Positions 20,335 to 28,264 of a stretch of 64,000 nucleotides of DNA are shown here, one piece after another. This stretch comes from Flavobacteriaceae bacterium MAR_2010_72. GTDB lineage: Bacteria; Bacteroidota; Bacteroidia; Flavobacteriales; Flavobacteriaceae. A model generated the notes under the pieces. That model was not told where the DNA came from, ran no database searches, and worked only from the letters and a program-made list of their open reading frames with translations. Positions within the stretch are counted from its first letter, which is position 1; every line of letters begins with the position of its first letter. The stretch is taken from NCBI GenBank assembly GCA_003550275.1, contig QXCW01000002.1:1240001-1304000 (forward strand), written 5' to 3'. The position numbers were made by a program, and so were the translations under genes.

Positions 20335-22356
20335 ATGAAAGCCAATTTCAAACGCTTCATATGGGTGACACATCTACGTTTTATAGCTGTTACTTTTTGT
20401 TTATCGTGTTTTGCATTTCAAAGCAAAGCCCAAGACGATTTGGAAATGAGTTTGTTGTTTAGCGACCATATGGTGCTTCAACAGCAAAGCGAAGTTGCTT
20501 TTTGGGGCACTTATAAAGCCCAAAATAAGGTTATGATTTCCGCAAGTTGGGGCATAACCATCTCTACTACCGCCAATGACAATGGGAATTGGTCACTTCA
20601 ACTAAAAACACCTAGTGCAGGAGGGCCGTTTTCAATTCAAATTACAACAGCAACAGATACAAAGCTTTTAAACGATGTGATGATTGGCGAAGTATGGCTG
20701 GCTTCAGGGCAATCCAATATGGAAATGCCCCTTAAGGGTTGGCCACCAAATGATGTGATTGTTAATTCTGAAGAGGAAATAGCCAAAGCCAATTTCCAGG
20801 ACATACGAATGTTTACAGTTAACCGAAACATGTCTTTAGAGCCATTGGACACTATTGAAGGAAACTGGCAAATTGCATTACCGGAAACTGCTGGAGATTT
20901 TAGTGCAACAGCCTATTTTTTTGCACGAAGACTTTATAATGAACTTAAAGTGCCCATAGGCATTATACATTCCAGTTGGGGAGGAACACCTGCCGAATCC
21001 TGGACAAGCAAACCACAGTTGGAAAGTTTGGGAGATTTTGATACGGTTTTAAAAACCATCAGCCAACAAAAAAAACAGCAAGTAGTAGCGTCTTGGTTTT
21101 CTAAATGGGAATCAGCACCCATACCGAGTACAAGGCAACAATGGGAAACTTTGGATTTTAATGATACATTAGCCACGCACCCTGAATACGACGATTCTGG
21201 CTGGTCGTATATAACATTACCAGGACGATTTGATAATATAGCAGAGGGCGAAGTAGATGGTGCACTATGGTTTCGCAAGAGCGTTTTTATTGATGATATT
21301 AGTACCGATTTTACATTGACCCTTGGCGCTATAGACGACATGGATGCGACCTATGTAAATGGTCATTTAGTTGGCGGATATGCTGGTAGCGGACATTCTG
21401 GTACCAAACGCAAGTTTACCGTTCCGAAAAGCATTCTCATTAAAGGAAGGAATGTCATTGCCATTCGTGCCATAGATGCTGGTGGACCAGGCTCTTTTTC
21501 GGATGATATGGTTTTGGCCAATACAAAAAACAACAATAGTTCCTTAAATGGAAACTGGAAGTACAAGTTGGTTGCCGAGATTCACGAAAACCGATTTTAT
21601 GTTTATGGTTTAGACACGACTGATTTAAAGGAGCGTGCTGCCATCATAAAAATGCACCCCAAAATACCAAGTGTGTTATTTAATGCCATGATTCATCCAT
21701 TGGTGCCTTATACTATTAAAGGGGCAATTTGGTATCAAGGAGAGGAAAATGTTGGAAGAGCCCAACAATACAAGCGTGTTTTTCCAGCGATGATTAAAGA
21801 TTGGCGCAAACAATGGCAGGCAGATTTTCCATTTTATTTTGTACAAATTGCACCATTTCAATACCATTCAAAAAACGATGCTAATTTCGATGTATCGCAG
21901 AAATTGAGAGATGCGCAACGGCGAGCTTTGCAGACCGAAAAAACGGGCATGGTGGTTACTTTAGATATTGGAAATTTCAATAACATCCATCCTGCAAACA
22001 AACAAGATGTAGGAGCACGGTTAGCGGGGTTGGCTTTGGCAAATGACTATGGTAAGCAAATAGTCGCTTCCGGTCCCATGTATAAAAACACCAAGATATC
22101 GGGCAACAAACTCATTCTTGATTTTGATTTTAAGGGTGGAGGGCTGATATCAAAGGGTGTCTTACAGGGATTTGAAATTGCTGGAGCAGATAAAAAATTT
22201 GTATTTGCCAATGCTCGAATAATCAATAACAAAATTGAACTCACGGCATCATTGGTCTCAAAGCCCATGTTTGCACGTTATGCTTGGCGCGATAAAGCGG
22301 TAGCGACACTCTTTAATAAAGAAGGCTTACCAGCCTCTTCATTTACTACGGAATAA
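20335..22356 (+). CDS. Sialate O-acetylesterase-like SGNH carbohydrate esterase
   Basis: 673 residues from the ATG at 20335, 22 bp after the transporter. The ATG at 20278 lies inside that gene. The signal peptide ends near QSKAQ. The SGNH/SASA catalytic block WLASGQSNMEMPL carries the nucleophile Ser. AIWYQGEENVGRAQQYKRVFP is a family block, and NIHPANKQDVGARLA carries the catalytic His. Between the catalytic segments (about residues 245-400) a beta-galactosidase-like jelly-roll insert is seen (DDSGWSYITLPG, LWFRKSVFI). It would remove O-acetyl groups from the glycan in the periplasm. The true acyl substrate is unknown; acetylated mannose fits the context. Confidence 0.88.
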   Translation: MKANFKRFIWVTHLRFIAVTFCLSCFAFQSKAQDDLEMSLLFSDHMVLQQQSEVAFWGTYKAQNKVMISASWGITISTTANDNGNWSLQLKTPSAGGPFSIQITTATDTKLLNDVMIGEVWLASGQSNMEMPLKGWPPNDVIVNSEEEIAKANFQDIRMFTVNRNMSLEPLDTIEGNWQIALPETAGDFSATAYFFARRLYNELKVPIGIIHSSWGGTPAESWTSKPQLESLGDFDTVLKTISQQKKQQVVASWFSKWESAPIPSTRQQWETLDFNDTLATHPEYDDSGWSYITLPGRFDNIAEGEVDGALWFRKSVFIDDISTDFTLTLGAIDDMDATYVNGHLVGGYAGSGHSGTKRKFTVPKSILIKGRNVIAIRAIDAGGPGSFSDDMVLANTKNNNSSLNGNWKYKLVAEIHENRFYVYGLDTTDLKERAAIIKMHPKIPSVLFNAMIHPLVPYTIKGAIWYQGEENVGRAQQYKRVFPAMIKDWRKQWQADFPFYFVQIAPFQYHSKNDANFDVSQKLRDAQRRALQTEKTGMVVTLDIGNFNNIHPANKQDVGARLAGLALANDYGKQIVASGPMYKNTKISGNKLILDFDFKGGGLISKGVLQGFEIAGADKKFVFANARIINNKIELTASLVSKPMFARYAWRDKAVATLFNKEGLPASSFTTE

Positions 22357-22368
22357 AATTAAAATCTA

Positions 22369-23772
22369 ATGAGAAACAATAGGTTACATCTTGGATTATG
22401 GTTGGGTTGTGCAGTTTTATTTATCACTATAGCTATTATATTGACCAGACAAAACAAGACGATGGTATTGCTTGGTAACCAAACTGACGCTACAGGCCTT
22501 GTAATAGAAAATTATTTGCCCAATGAAGGCCTAGTTGTAAAAACCTTATTACAAAACAATTGGCTCGGCATATCAGATATTGCTAACAGTACGTATAGTC
22601 AATTGCGTGAAGCATTGGTTACTGGAATATCAAAACGCATGGCAACATCAGAAACGGCCCTTATTAAACTCTCTGACAATCAATTATCTTCTATAGCGTT
22701 AGCCTATCGTTTCCTTTTAGAGTCCAAAACAAAATCAGAGGAAGCCTTAAAATTAATGCCGTTTCAAGATTTAAAGCAAGCCATTGTTAATTGTAATACG
22801 GCACATACAACCTATAGTGTTTCAAACTTGAAACACTTTTCGTTGGATGAAAACTTAAAAATTGCTTACCAATGGTGGCTTCCAAAAAAGCATGCAAGGT
22901 TAATTGCTCAAATTAACAAGGTTGATGCTCAAAATGCCTATTATAAATTAAAGGATGACACCAATAAAATAATAGAGGTTTTGCGGGTTGTACAGGCAAA
23001 TGAGATAGAATACAAGTATTTAGGTGTTTACCATAGGATGGTTGGCAGAAATCATTTTATACTGTTTTTAGCTGGTAGTAATGACTTAAAAACATGGAAT
23101 TTTATTACTGAACTAGGCGATAGGTCGCATCAAGGGGATATAAAAAAATGGGGAAGCGGCTATTTGTTGGTTAACGAGGAAGATAAAAAAGAAGGCTCCA
23201 ACAACATTCGCGTTCGGTTTTATGCGTCTTATCATGATTTGTGTAAGAATAGGCCCAAATATAGCAAAGCTTTAGCACGTAACTTTTCAAAGTATGCTGA
23301 AGGCACACCAGACATTAGGAAAATTGAGGGTGATTCACCTAATAATTCCACCATTCTTTTAGGATTTCACTATTTTAATAATGGTGATGTAGATTATCAG
23401 GCAATGGGAATCTTAAAAGATTTTTCGCACTGGAAGGCTTGGAAGGATGAGATATCAAACAAGAATATTATCGACATGGGTTTTAAAGGGAACATTGGTG
23501 CGCGTTCGGCTTTTACAGTTACCGGGAGCGATTTCGTTCTTTTGGAAGCCCAAGGTAGAAAAAGAGACTTTAGCTCATGGCGTTTACTACTTGGCGACGG
23601 GGCATTTTATACAACTCTAAACCTAAAAACACCTAAAAACGCATCTTCATTTGCCAATCCAGGGGTTAGCAAAATTGCTGATAATGAACTTGCAATTACG
23701 ACATTTTTACCAACTGAAGGCAACAGTGGTGGTGAGAATGGACAGTTGTTGTATACTATTTCAATTGAATAA
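22369..23772 (+). CDS. Membrane-anchored protein of unknown function, beta-propeller-like C-terminal half
   Basis: 467 residues, last gene of the operon, 12 bp after the esterase. An N-terminal hydrophobic helix (residues 8-26) is a signal anchor. The first ~180 residues look helical and are not recognised. From about residue 195 there are repeating strands such as KYLGVYHRMVGRNHFILFLAGSNDLKTWNFI, written here in parts: YLGVYHRM, FLAGSNDLKTWNFI, WGSGYLLVNEED and ILKDFSHWKAW. They resemble the blades of five-bladed propeller glycosidases and phosphorylases (GH43/GH117/GH130-like). I cannot place a catalytic triad, so an enzymatic role is not claimed. Its position suggests a last step in glycan handling. 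Confidence 0.7.
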   Translation: MRNNRLHLGLWLGCAVLFITIAIILTRQNKTMVLLGNQTDATGLVIENYLPNEGLVVKTLLQNNWLGISDIANSTYSQLREALVTGISKRMATSETALIKLSDNQLSSIALAYRFLLESKTKSEEALKLMPFQDLKQAIVNCNTAHTTYSVSNLKHFSLDENLKIAYQWWLPKKHARLIAQINKVDAQNAYYKLKDDTNKIIEVLRVVQANEIEYKYLGVYHRMVGRNHFILFLAGSNDLKTWNFITELGDRSHQGDIKKWGSGYLLVNEEDKKEGSNNIRVRFYASYHDLCKNRPKYSKALARNFSKYAEGTPDIRKIEGDSPNNSTILLGFHYFNNGDVDYQAMGILKDFSHWKAWKDEISNKNIIDMGFKGNIGARSAFTVTGSDFVLLEAQGRKRDFSSWRLLLGDGAFYTTLNLKTPKNASSFANPGVSKIADNELAITTFLPTEGNSGGENGQLLYTISIE

Positions 23773-23783
23773 TTAAGAGGGCA

Positions 23784-26339
23784 CTAATTACGAATAAGTC
23801 CTTTTGGGATTCTTTTTGAAACTTCGTTAAACGTATAAGTGAAATCGTCACCCATCATTTTTTTGTAATCAATTATAAAATAATTAAAATGGCTTTTGGC
23901 TTTATCTTTAAGCCCCATTTTAAGTAAGGCGTGCAGTTTGTAATAAAAAGCCACCTCGTTTAAAGAATAAATGTTGAACAGTATTTTGGTAACTGGAATA
24001 ACCGCAGCGTAATTCTTGTTTTTGTATAAACGTTTTATATGGTTTGGGATGAGTTTTAATGTTTGAAACTCGTAATCTTTTTTAATCTGATCAAAACATT
24101 CATCGTCAATAGATTTTAAAAAGCCCCCCGATTTAGTTAGTTGGGTAAGCTCGATTAAGGCTTCATTATTAACTATGTCTTTCTTTAATAGATTTAATTG
24201 GTCCAGTACCTTAAAGTAATCGCAGTGAAAACCCTCATTAAATTCAATAAAAAAGCGCCCATGGGTATAGATAACTTCCAAACCGTTTACCGCATTTAAA
24301 ATTTTTCGTAATTGGCTAATGGTAACATTTTTTAGGTTTTTAGCTTTTTGTACCGGACTGTCTGGCCATAACTTTGAATAAATCGATTCTGAACTTACTC
24401 CAGGATAATCTTCACGATAACTGTTAAAAAGAAGCAACAAAAAAAGTTGCCGTATTTTAGGGCTAAAGAGATAGGTAATGTCTTTTCCTTTTCGGTCAGC
24501 CACCGAAAAGTTACCAAACAAAGACACCGAATTCATTGGTTTAATGGTTTTGGTATTTTCCTCATCGAGTATTAAAGTGTTTTCAATTTGAATTTCCAGC
24601 GCTTTTTTCTTTCTTTTCCGGTATTTTATAAATGCATATACCAGAGCAAAAAGCAGCAAAACACCCAAAATTATGCCCCACAAAAAATAATTAAAGGTAT
24701 TTGCTTTTGAGAGGTGATCGTTAATGGTTTCTTTAGAAACGGGAGGAGCATTAATAGAGTATATGCTAATTCTATTGGAGCCGTCCAATTCAAACTCCTG
24801 GGTTGTACAAAACAATTCGTTTGTTTCCTTATTGAAATACAGGTTGGCATTTGTTCGTATGCGTTCAGAAATCATTGGGATAGAATCGCCCAACACACGA
24901 TAAGTACCTTTAGCGATGGTATATTCATATAACTGTAAATGTGTATTGGCAATATATTCTGGGTAACCCAGAGTGTAAAATGCACTAGTGTCGTTAGTGA
25001 CCACTAAACTTCTACTGGTTACCATTTTTATGGTATCTCGTTTTACATTCCAGAGTTTTATTATTATTTTTGTATTTAAATTAACCTTGTAGCAATCGTA
25101 ATAATAGGTTTTTCCAATACTTTGATCACCCGTTTTATTACCCAGCCCACCAAAGATTAATAGTTCATCCTTATTAATTTGTGTAAGCCCTGAAAAATAG
25201 CGTGGGGTTATGGTGTCTCCAGAAAACACTAACGATTTCCAGGTATTCGAATTGAAGTTGTAAACGTCAAAATTGTTTGTTAAACGTTGATTGCCGAACC
25301 CTCCAAAAATTAAAAATTCATCCTTATCGGAATCTAAATAGAAATTGTGATGATGACGCTGTGTGGGCAGTTGTAAGGTGCTTTTTGCAACCCAAATTAA
25401 ACTGTCTAAATTAGCCGAAGCAATGGTTGCTTTATTATTGGGTACATCATTAACTTCGTATACATACAGGGTGTTTGTGGCGGTATCGATAAAACTAGTT
25501 CCCAAACGCATTGGTACTGGAATTGGGTTTGCAAACCGCTGTGTTTGCGTCGTTTCGTTTCTTAAATGATAAAATGAAAGCGAATCGGAATTGAAAATAA
25601 CAAAACGTTGTTGTGCCTCATCAAAAGATATAGAAGCGACCTGATTGGAGGAAAAGGAATAGCGTTTTTTCCAGTGGTAGGATTCATTAATAAGCCAATT
25701 AGGATTATCAATATGCCCATAGAGTTTTCCGTTGGTGTCATGTACATTTTTGCCTTGACTCTCGTTAAGATGAAAATTATATTCTCTGTTACCATTCTTA
25801 ATTAGCAGGTTTTTTATGGCCATGTCTGGCACTTCTATAACACTACCGTGTTTCCCAAAGTACATTTCTGGGATAAATGAAGCATCAAAGCCATAAGTAT
25901 TTTCGGTAAAGGTCTTACCATTTACAGTAAGTGTAATGCTTTGTGATTCGGAATTAAAAATCAATTGGACTTTTACCCATTTTTTGGACCCAATCAATAC
26001 CGTGTCCAAGGGTATGGATAAAATATTTTTTACCGCATCCAGATTAAACTTAATTTTTCCAAAACCATCGCTGGCATTTATATAAGATAAGGAATACGAA
26101 GTACTTTTATTTTTATCCTTGACAGAAAAAATATACCCAAAACTTAAAGGATCACTCACCGACAAATCGAACGAAACACTAAAGCCTTCTCCAAATTTAG
26201 GTGTGTTGTGGGCAAAGACATTGTAGGAGGTACGTTCGGAAATTAAATTGTTGTTAGAGTTAAACCCAATGCCTTGCGAGTTTCCACAAAATGGGAAAAG
26301 CATTAGACAAAAAGCAAATACTATAAAGTTTTTGAGCAT
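23784..26339 (-). CDS. Membrane-spanning regulator: LamG-like and Kelch sensor fused to winged-helix DNA-binding domain
   Basis: 851 residues, facing the PUL operon with only 11 bp between the two ends. Order: signal peptide (residues 1-22); LamG/concanavalin-like beta domain (about 30-200); Kelch-type propeller (about 225-540, with repeats such as LIFGGFGNQR and LIFGGLGNKTGD); one transmembrane helix (about 550-573, GIILGVLLLFALVYAFI) followed by the basic stop-transfer KYRKRKKK; then a cytoplasmic part with a winged-helix domain of OmpR/SARP type (about 602-715, VSLFGNFSV, ISQLRKILNAV) and a helical C-terminus like the bacterial transcriptional activator domain. It has no kinase or receiver domain. 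It probably senses glycan in the periplasm and controls the operon directly. Confidence 0.85.
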   Translation of the reverse strand: MLKNFIVFAFCLMLFPFCGNSQGIGFNSNNNLISERTSYNVFAHNTPKFGEGFSVSFDLSVSDPLSFGYIFSVKDKNKSTSYSLSYINASDGFGKIKFNLDAVKNILSIPLDTVLIGSKKWVKVQLIFNSESQSITLTVNGKTFTENTYGFDASFIPEMYFGKHGSVIEVPDMAIKNLLIKNGNREYNFHLNESQGKNVHDTNGKLYGHIDNPNWLINESYHWKKRYSFSSNQVASISFDEAQQRFVIFNSDSLSFYHLRNETTQTQRFANPIPVPMRLGTSFIDTATNTLYVYEVNDVPNNKATIASANLDSLIWVAKSTLQLPTQRHHHNFYLDSDKDEFLIFGGFGNQRLTNNFDVYNFNSNTWKSLVFSGDTITPRYFSGLTQINKDELLIFGGLGNKTGDQSIGKTYYYDCYKVNLNTKIIIKLWNVKRDTIKMVTSRSLVVTNDTSAFYTLGYPEYIANTHLQLYEYTIAKGTYRVLGDSIPMISERIRTNANLYFNKETNELFCTTQEFELDGSNRISIYSINAPPVSKETINDHLSKANTFNYFLWGIILGVLLLFALVYAFIKYRKRKKKALEIQIENTLILDEENTKTIKPMNSVSLFGNFSVADRKGKDITYLFSPKIRQLFLLLLFNSYREDYPGVSSESIYSKLWPDSPVQKAKNLKNVTISQLRKILNAVNGLEVIYTHGRFFIEFNEGFHCDYFKVLDQLNLLKKDIVNNEALIELTQLTKSGGFLKSIDDECFDQIKKDYEFQTLKLIPNHIKRLYKNKNYAAVIPVTKILFNIYSLNEVAFYYKLHALLKMGLKDKAKSHFNYFIIDYKKMMGDDFTYTFNEVSKRIPKGLIRN

Positions 26340-26373
26340 TTCGGGAGGAAGCCTTTTTTAGACTGCTATTGTC

Positions 26374-26382
26374 GCAAATCTA
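26374..26382 (-). promoter_or_regulatory. Candidate -7 promoter element of the LamG/Kelch regulator gene
   Basis: On the reverse strand TAGATTTGC matches TAnnTTTG plus pyrimidine, 35 bp before the start codon. No clear -33 TTTG is seen at the usual spacing. Confidence 0.45.
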
Positions 26383-26525
26383 ACTAATTATTTTAATTCC
26401 TTTAAATAATCAGCCATTTTTAGTCTATAAAAAACGTATTTATTGATTCAAATTAATACTAATCTATATATAATTGTGTTACCGAAAAAATGTTAAACGG
26501 AAAGGCTAGTATTGAATAACAACCA

Positions 26526-28097
26526 TTATTTTTTAATAATCTTATAGCTGTTTTTTTGGTTGGTGCTCTTGTTGGTTGTTTGAATAATGTATACCCCGAC
26601 TGGCATTGTACCCATATCTATGATTTTCGATTTTGTCCTGATGATTGTCCTACCAAGAAAATCGAAAAGCTCAATGTCTAAATCACCCTGATATCGTATA
26701 TTTAATTCCGATCTTACAGGATTGGGAAAAATGGCGATGTTCATTTCTTCAACCATTGGGTTAATGCTCAAAGTTGTTGAAGAAGCCGAAGCGGTTACCG
26801 ATTTTAACTTTACAGGACTGTTAAATGTATAGGTAATTTGGTGGTCTGTGGCATCTTCATCAAGGTAATTGCTCCAGGCATCGGCATCATTTTTAACCTG
26901 TAAAACCGCATCATTATGCGTGATGGTTCCCATATCGATTGTATCGTAGTAATATACAATTTTTCCAGTAAAGTCATTGGTGGATGATGCAAAATTAAAC
27001 ACTCTCGCCATACTTTCGTTGGGTGCATCACCCAATGCTTCTAATGACCTTGTTGCAGTATTATCTGCTACAAGCGTATGATCAGTATCCGGCGTTAATT
27101 TTAACCCTTTTAAATTTAATGAAGCATTTGCTTTAATGATAATTTGCCCACCAGTTTCCAGTTGTAGTATTTTAGGATCGGTATTATCGCTGCCGTTTCC
27201 TGGTGGATTGCCACTGCCACCATCATTGCCACCACTTCCAGGGTTTGATGCATTTAATTGGTTTACGACATCCAAGGAATTGCCAAGGTCATAAAAATCA
27301 ACGGTTATAAAATTAGGAAGCTTGTTTTTTGCCTGTTGGCATTGGGTCACATGGTCGATAAAATAAGGGTTGGAGTTTACAGTTTGGGCATCTCCAGTAC
27401 TTCCTGTTCCTAAACCAGAAGTAATAAAGTGATTGAAGACGAATAAATCATTAGACGGATTCCCTCTACCATAATCACAATTTATACTTCCATAATTAAT
27501 CTCAACCGCAAAATCCCAAATGTGATGATACCAGTCTTGGCCAGGAGTAGCATTATTGACTTCATTGAAAACAACCAGTCGCTTATTGGCGTTAATCATG
27601 GTTTGTAATGTGGGCCATGGCGAAAACTTATTTTGTACATGTAAATAATTTGATAATCCAGCTTGGTTAAAATCATTTTCAATAGTATTGGCGCTTACAC
27701 CAGGGTCATTTTGGAAAATGATTGTAATAATTTCATTTGGGTTATTGTCTAAAAACGATTTAATATCGTTTAAATACCTAGAAAGAGGCTCTGAACCAAA
27801 AATTGAAGACCCATGGTAAACCACCGGGGTTCCGTTGCTATCATAAACGTCAATCATTAATCCGCGAACACCGTCGTTAAGCTGTGTCGCAATGTTATTA
27901 TTTTGATTGGGAAACGCAAAACCATCTTGCCCAGAATTAAAAGCGTTATGGGTGGTTAAATAGGCAACTTCATTGTATTTCTTATTACAAGAATCGACTG
28001 CGCCATTACATTGGCTAAAAGCATTAAAGTTCCAAAAGCTTAAAAAGACAGTGTAAAAAATAAGGGTTTTTATACTCGAAGTTTTATATAATATCAT
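26526..28097 (-). CDS. Secreted PI-PLC X-domain-like phosphodiesterase with T9SS sorting tail
   Basis: 523 residues from the ATG ending at 28097, which gives a signal peptide (TLIFYTVFLSFWNFNAFSQ); a longer frame to 28172 adds an unlikely N-terminus. Residues ~35-290 match the PLC-like phosphodiesterase barrel: EVAYLTTHNAFNS with the first catalytic His, GVRGLMIDVYDSNGTPVVYHG with the acidic residue and second His, and NEIITIIFQ. Asn follows the first His, as in Ca2+-using eukaryotic PI-PLC. A Gly/Asn-rich linker then leads to a ~215-residue C-terminal module shared with the next two island proteins, ending in a T9SS type A domain (IAIFPNPVRSELNIRY ... SYKIIKK). It should be exported to the cell surface or medium. 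The substrate could be PI, a GPI anchor or another phosphodiester. Confidence 0.85.
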   Translation of the reverse strand: MILYKTSSIKTLIFYTVFLSFWNFNAFSQCNGAVDSCNKKYNEVAYLTTHNAFNSGQDGFAFPNQNNNIATQLNDGVRGLMIDVYDSNGTPVVYHGSSIFGSEPLSRYLNDIKSFLDNNPNEIITIIFQNDPGVSANTIENDFNQAGLSNYLHVQNKFSPWPTLQTMINANKRLVVFNEVNNATPGQDWYHHIWDFAVEINYGSINCDYGRGNPSNDLFVFNHFITSGLGTGSTGDAQTVNSNPYFIDHVTQCQQAKNKLPNFITVDFYDLGNSLDVVNQLNASNPGSGGNDGGSGNPPGNGSDNTDPKILQLETGGQIIIKANASLNLKGLKLTPDTDHTLVADNTATRSLEALGDAPNESMARVFNFASSTNDFTGKIVYYYDTIDMGTITHNDAVLQVKNDADAWSNYLDEDATDHQITYTFNSPVKLKSVTASASSTTLSINPMVEEMNIAIFPNPVRSELNIRYQGDLDIELFDFLGRTIIRTKSKIIDMGTMPVGVYIIQTTNKSTNQKNSYKIIKK

Positions 28098-28225
28098 GGC
28101 TATTTCGGTTAAGGTTACTTTGCTACAATTATTTTTGTGGTATGCTATTAAAAATAGAAGCCACCAATTCACTAATGGGTTTTATAAAATATTCGTGAAT
28201 TCGTGACTTTTATATCTAAAAGGTT

Positions 28226-28258
28226 CAGCATTAACAGATGATCAACTATGTTAAGCTG
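28226..28258 (-). terminator. Possible terminator after the SGNH esterase gene
   Basis: An inverted repeat CAGCATTAACA / TGTTAAGCTG, with one bulged base, forms a ~10-bp stem just past the stop codon of the reverse-strand esterase gene. The downstream sequence is only modestly T-rich, so strength is doubtful. Confidence 0.4.
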
Positions 28259-28264
28259 TTTGGT

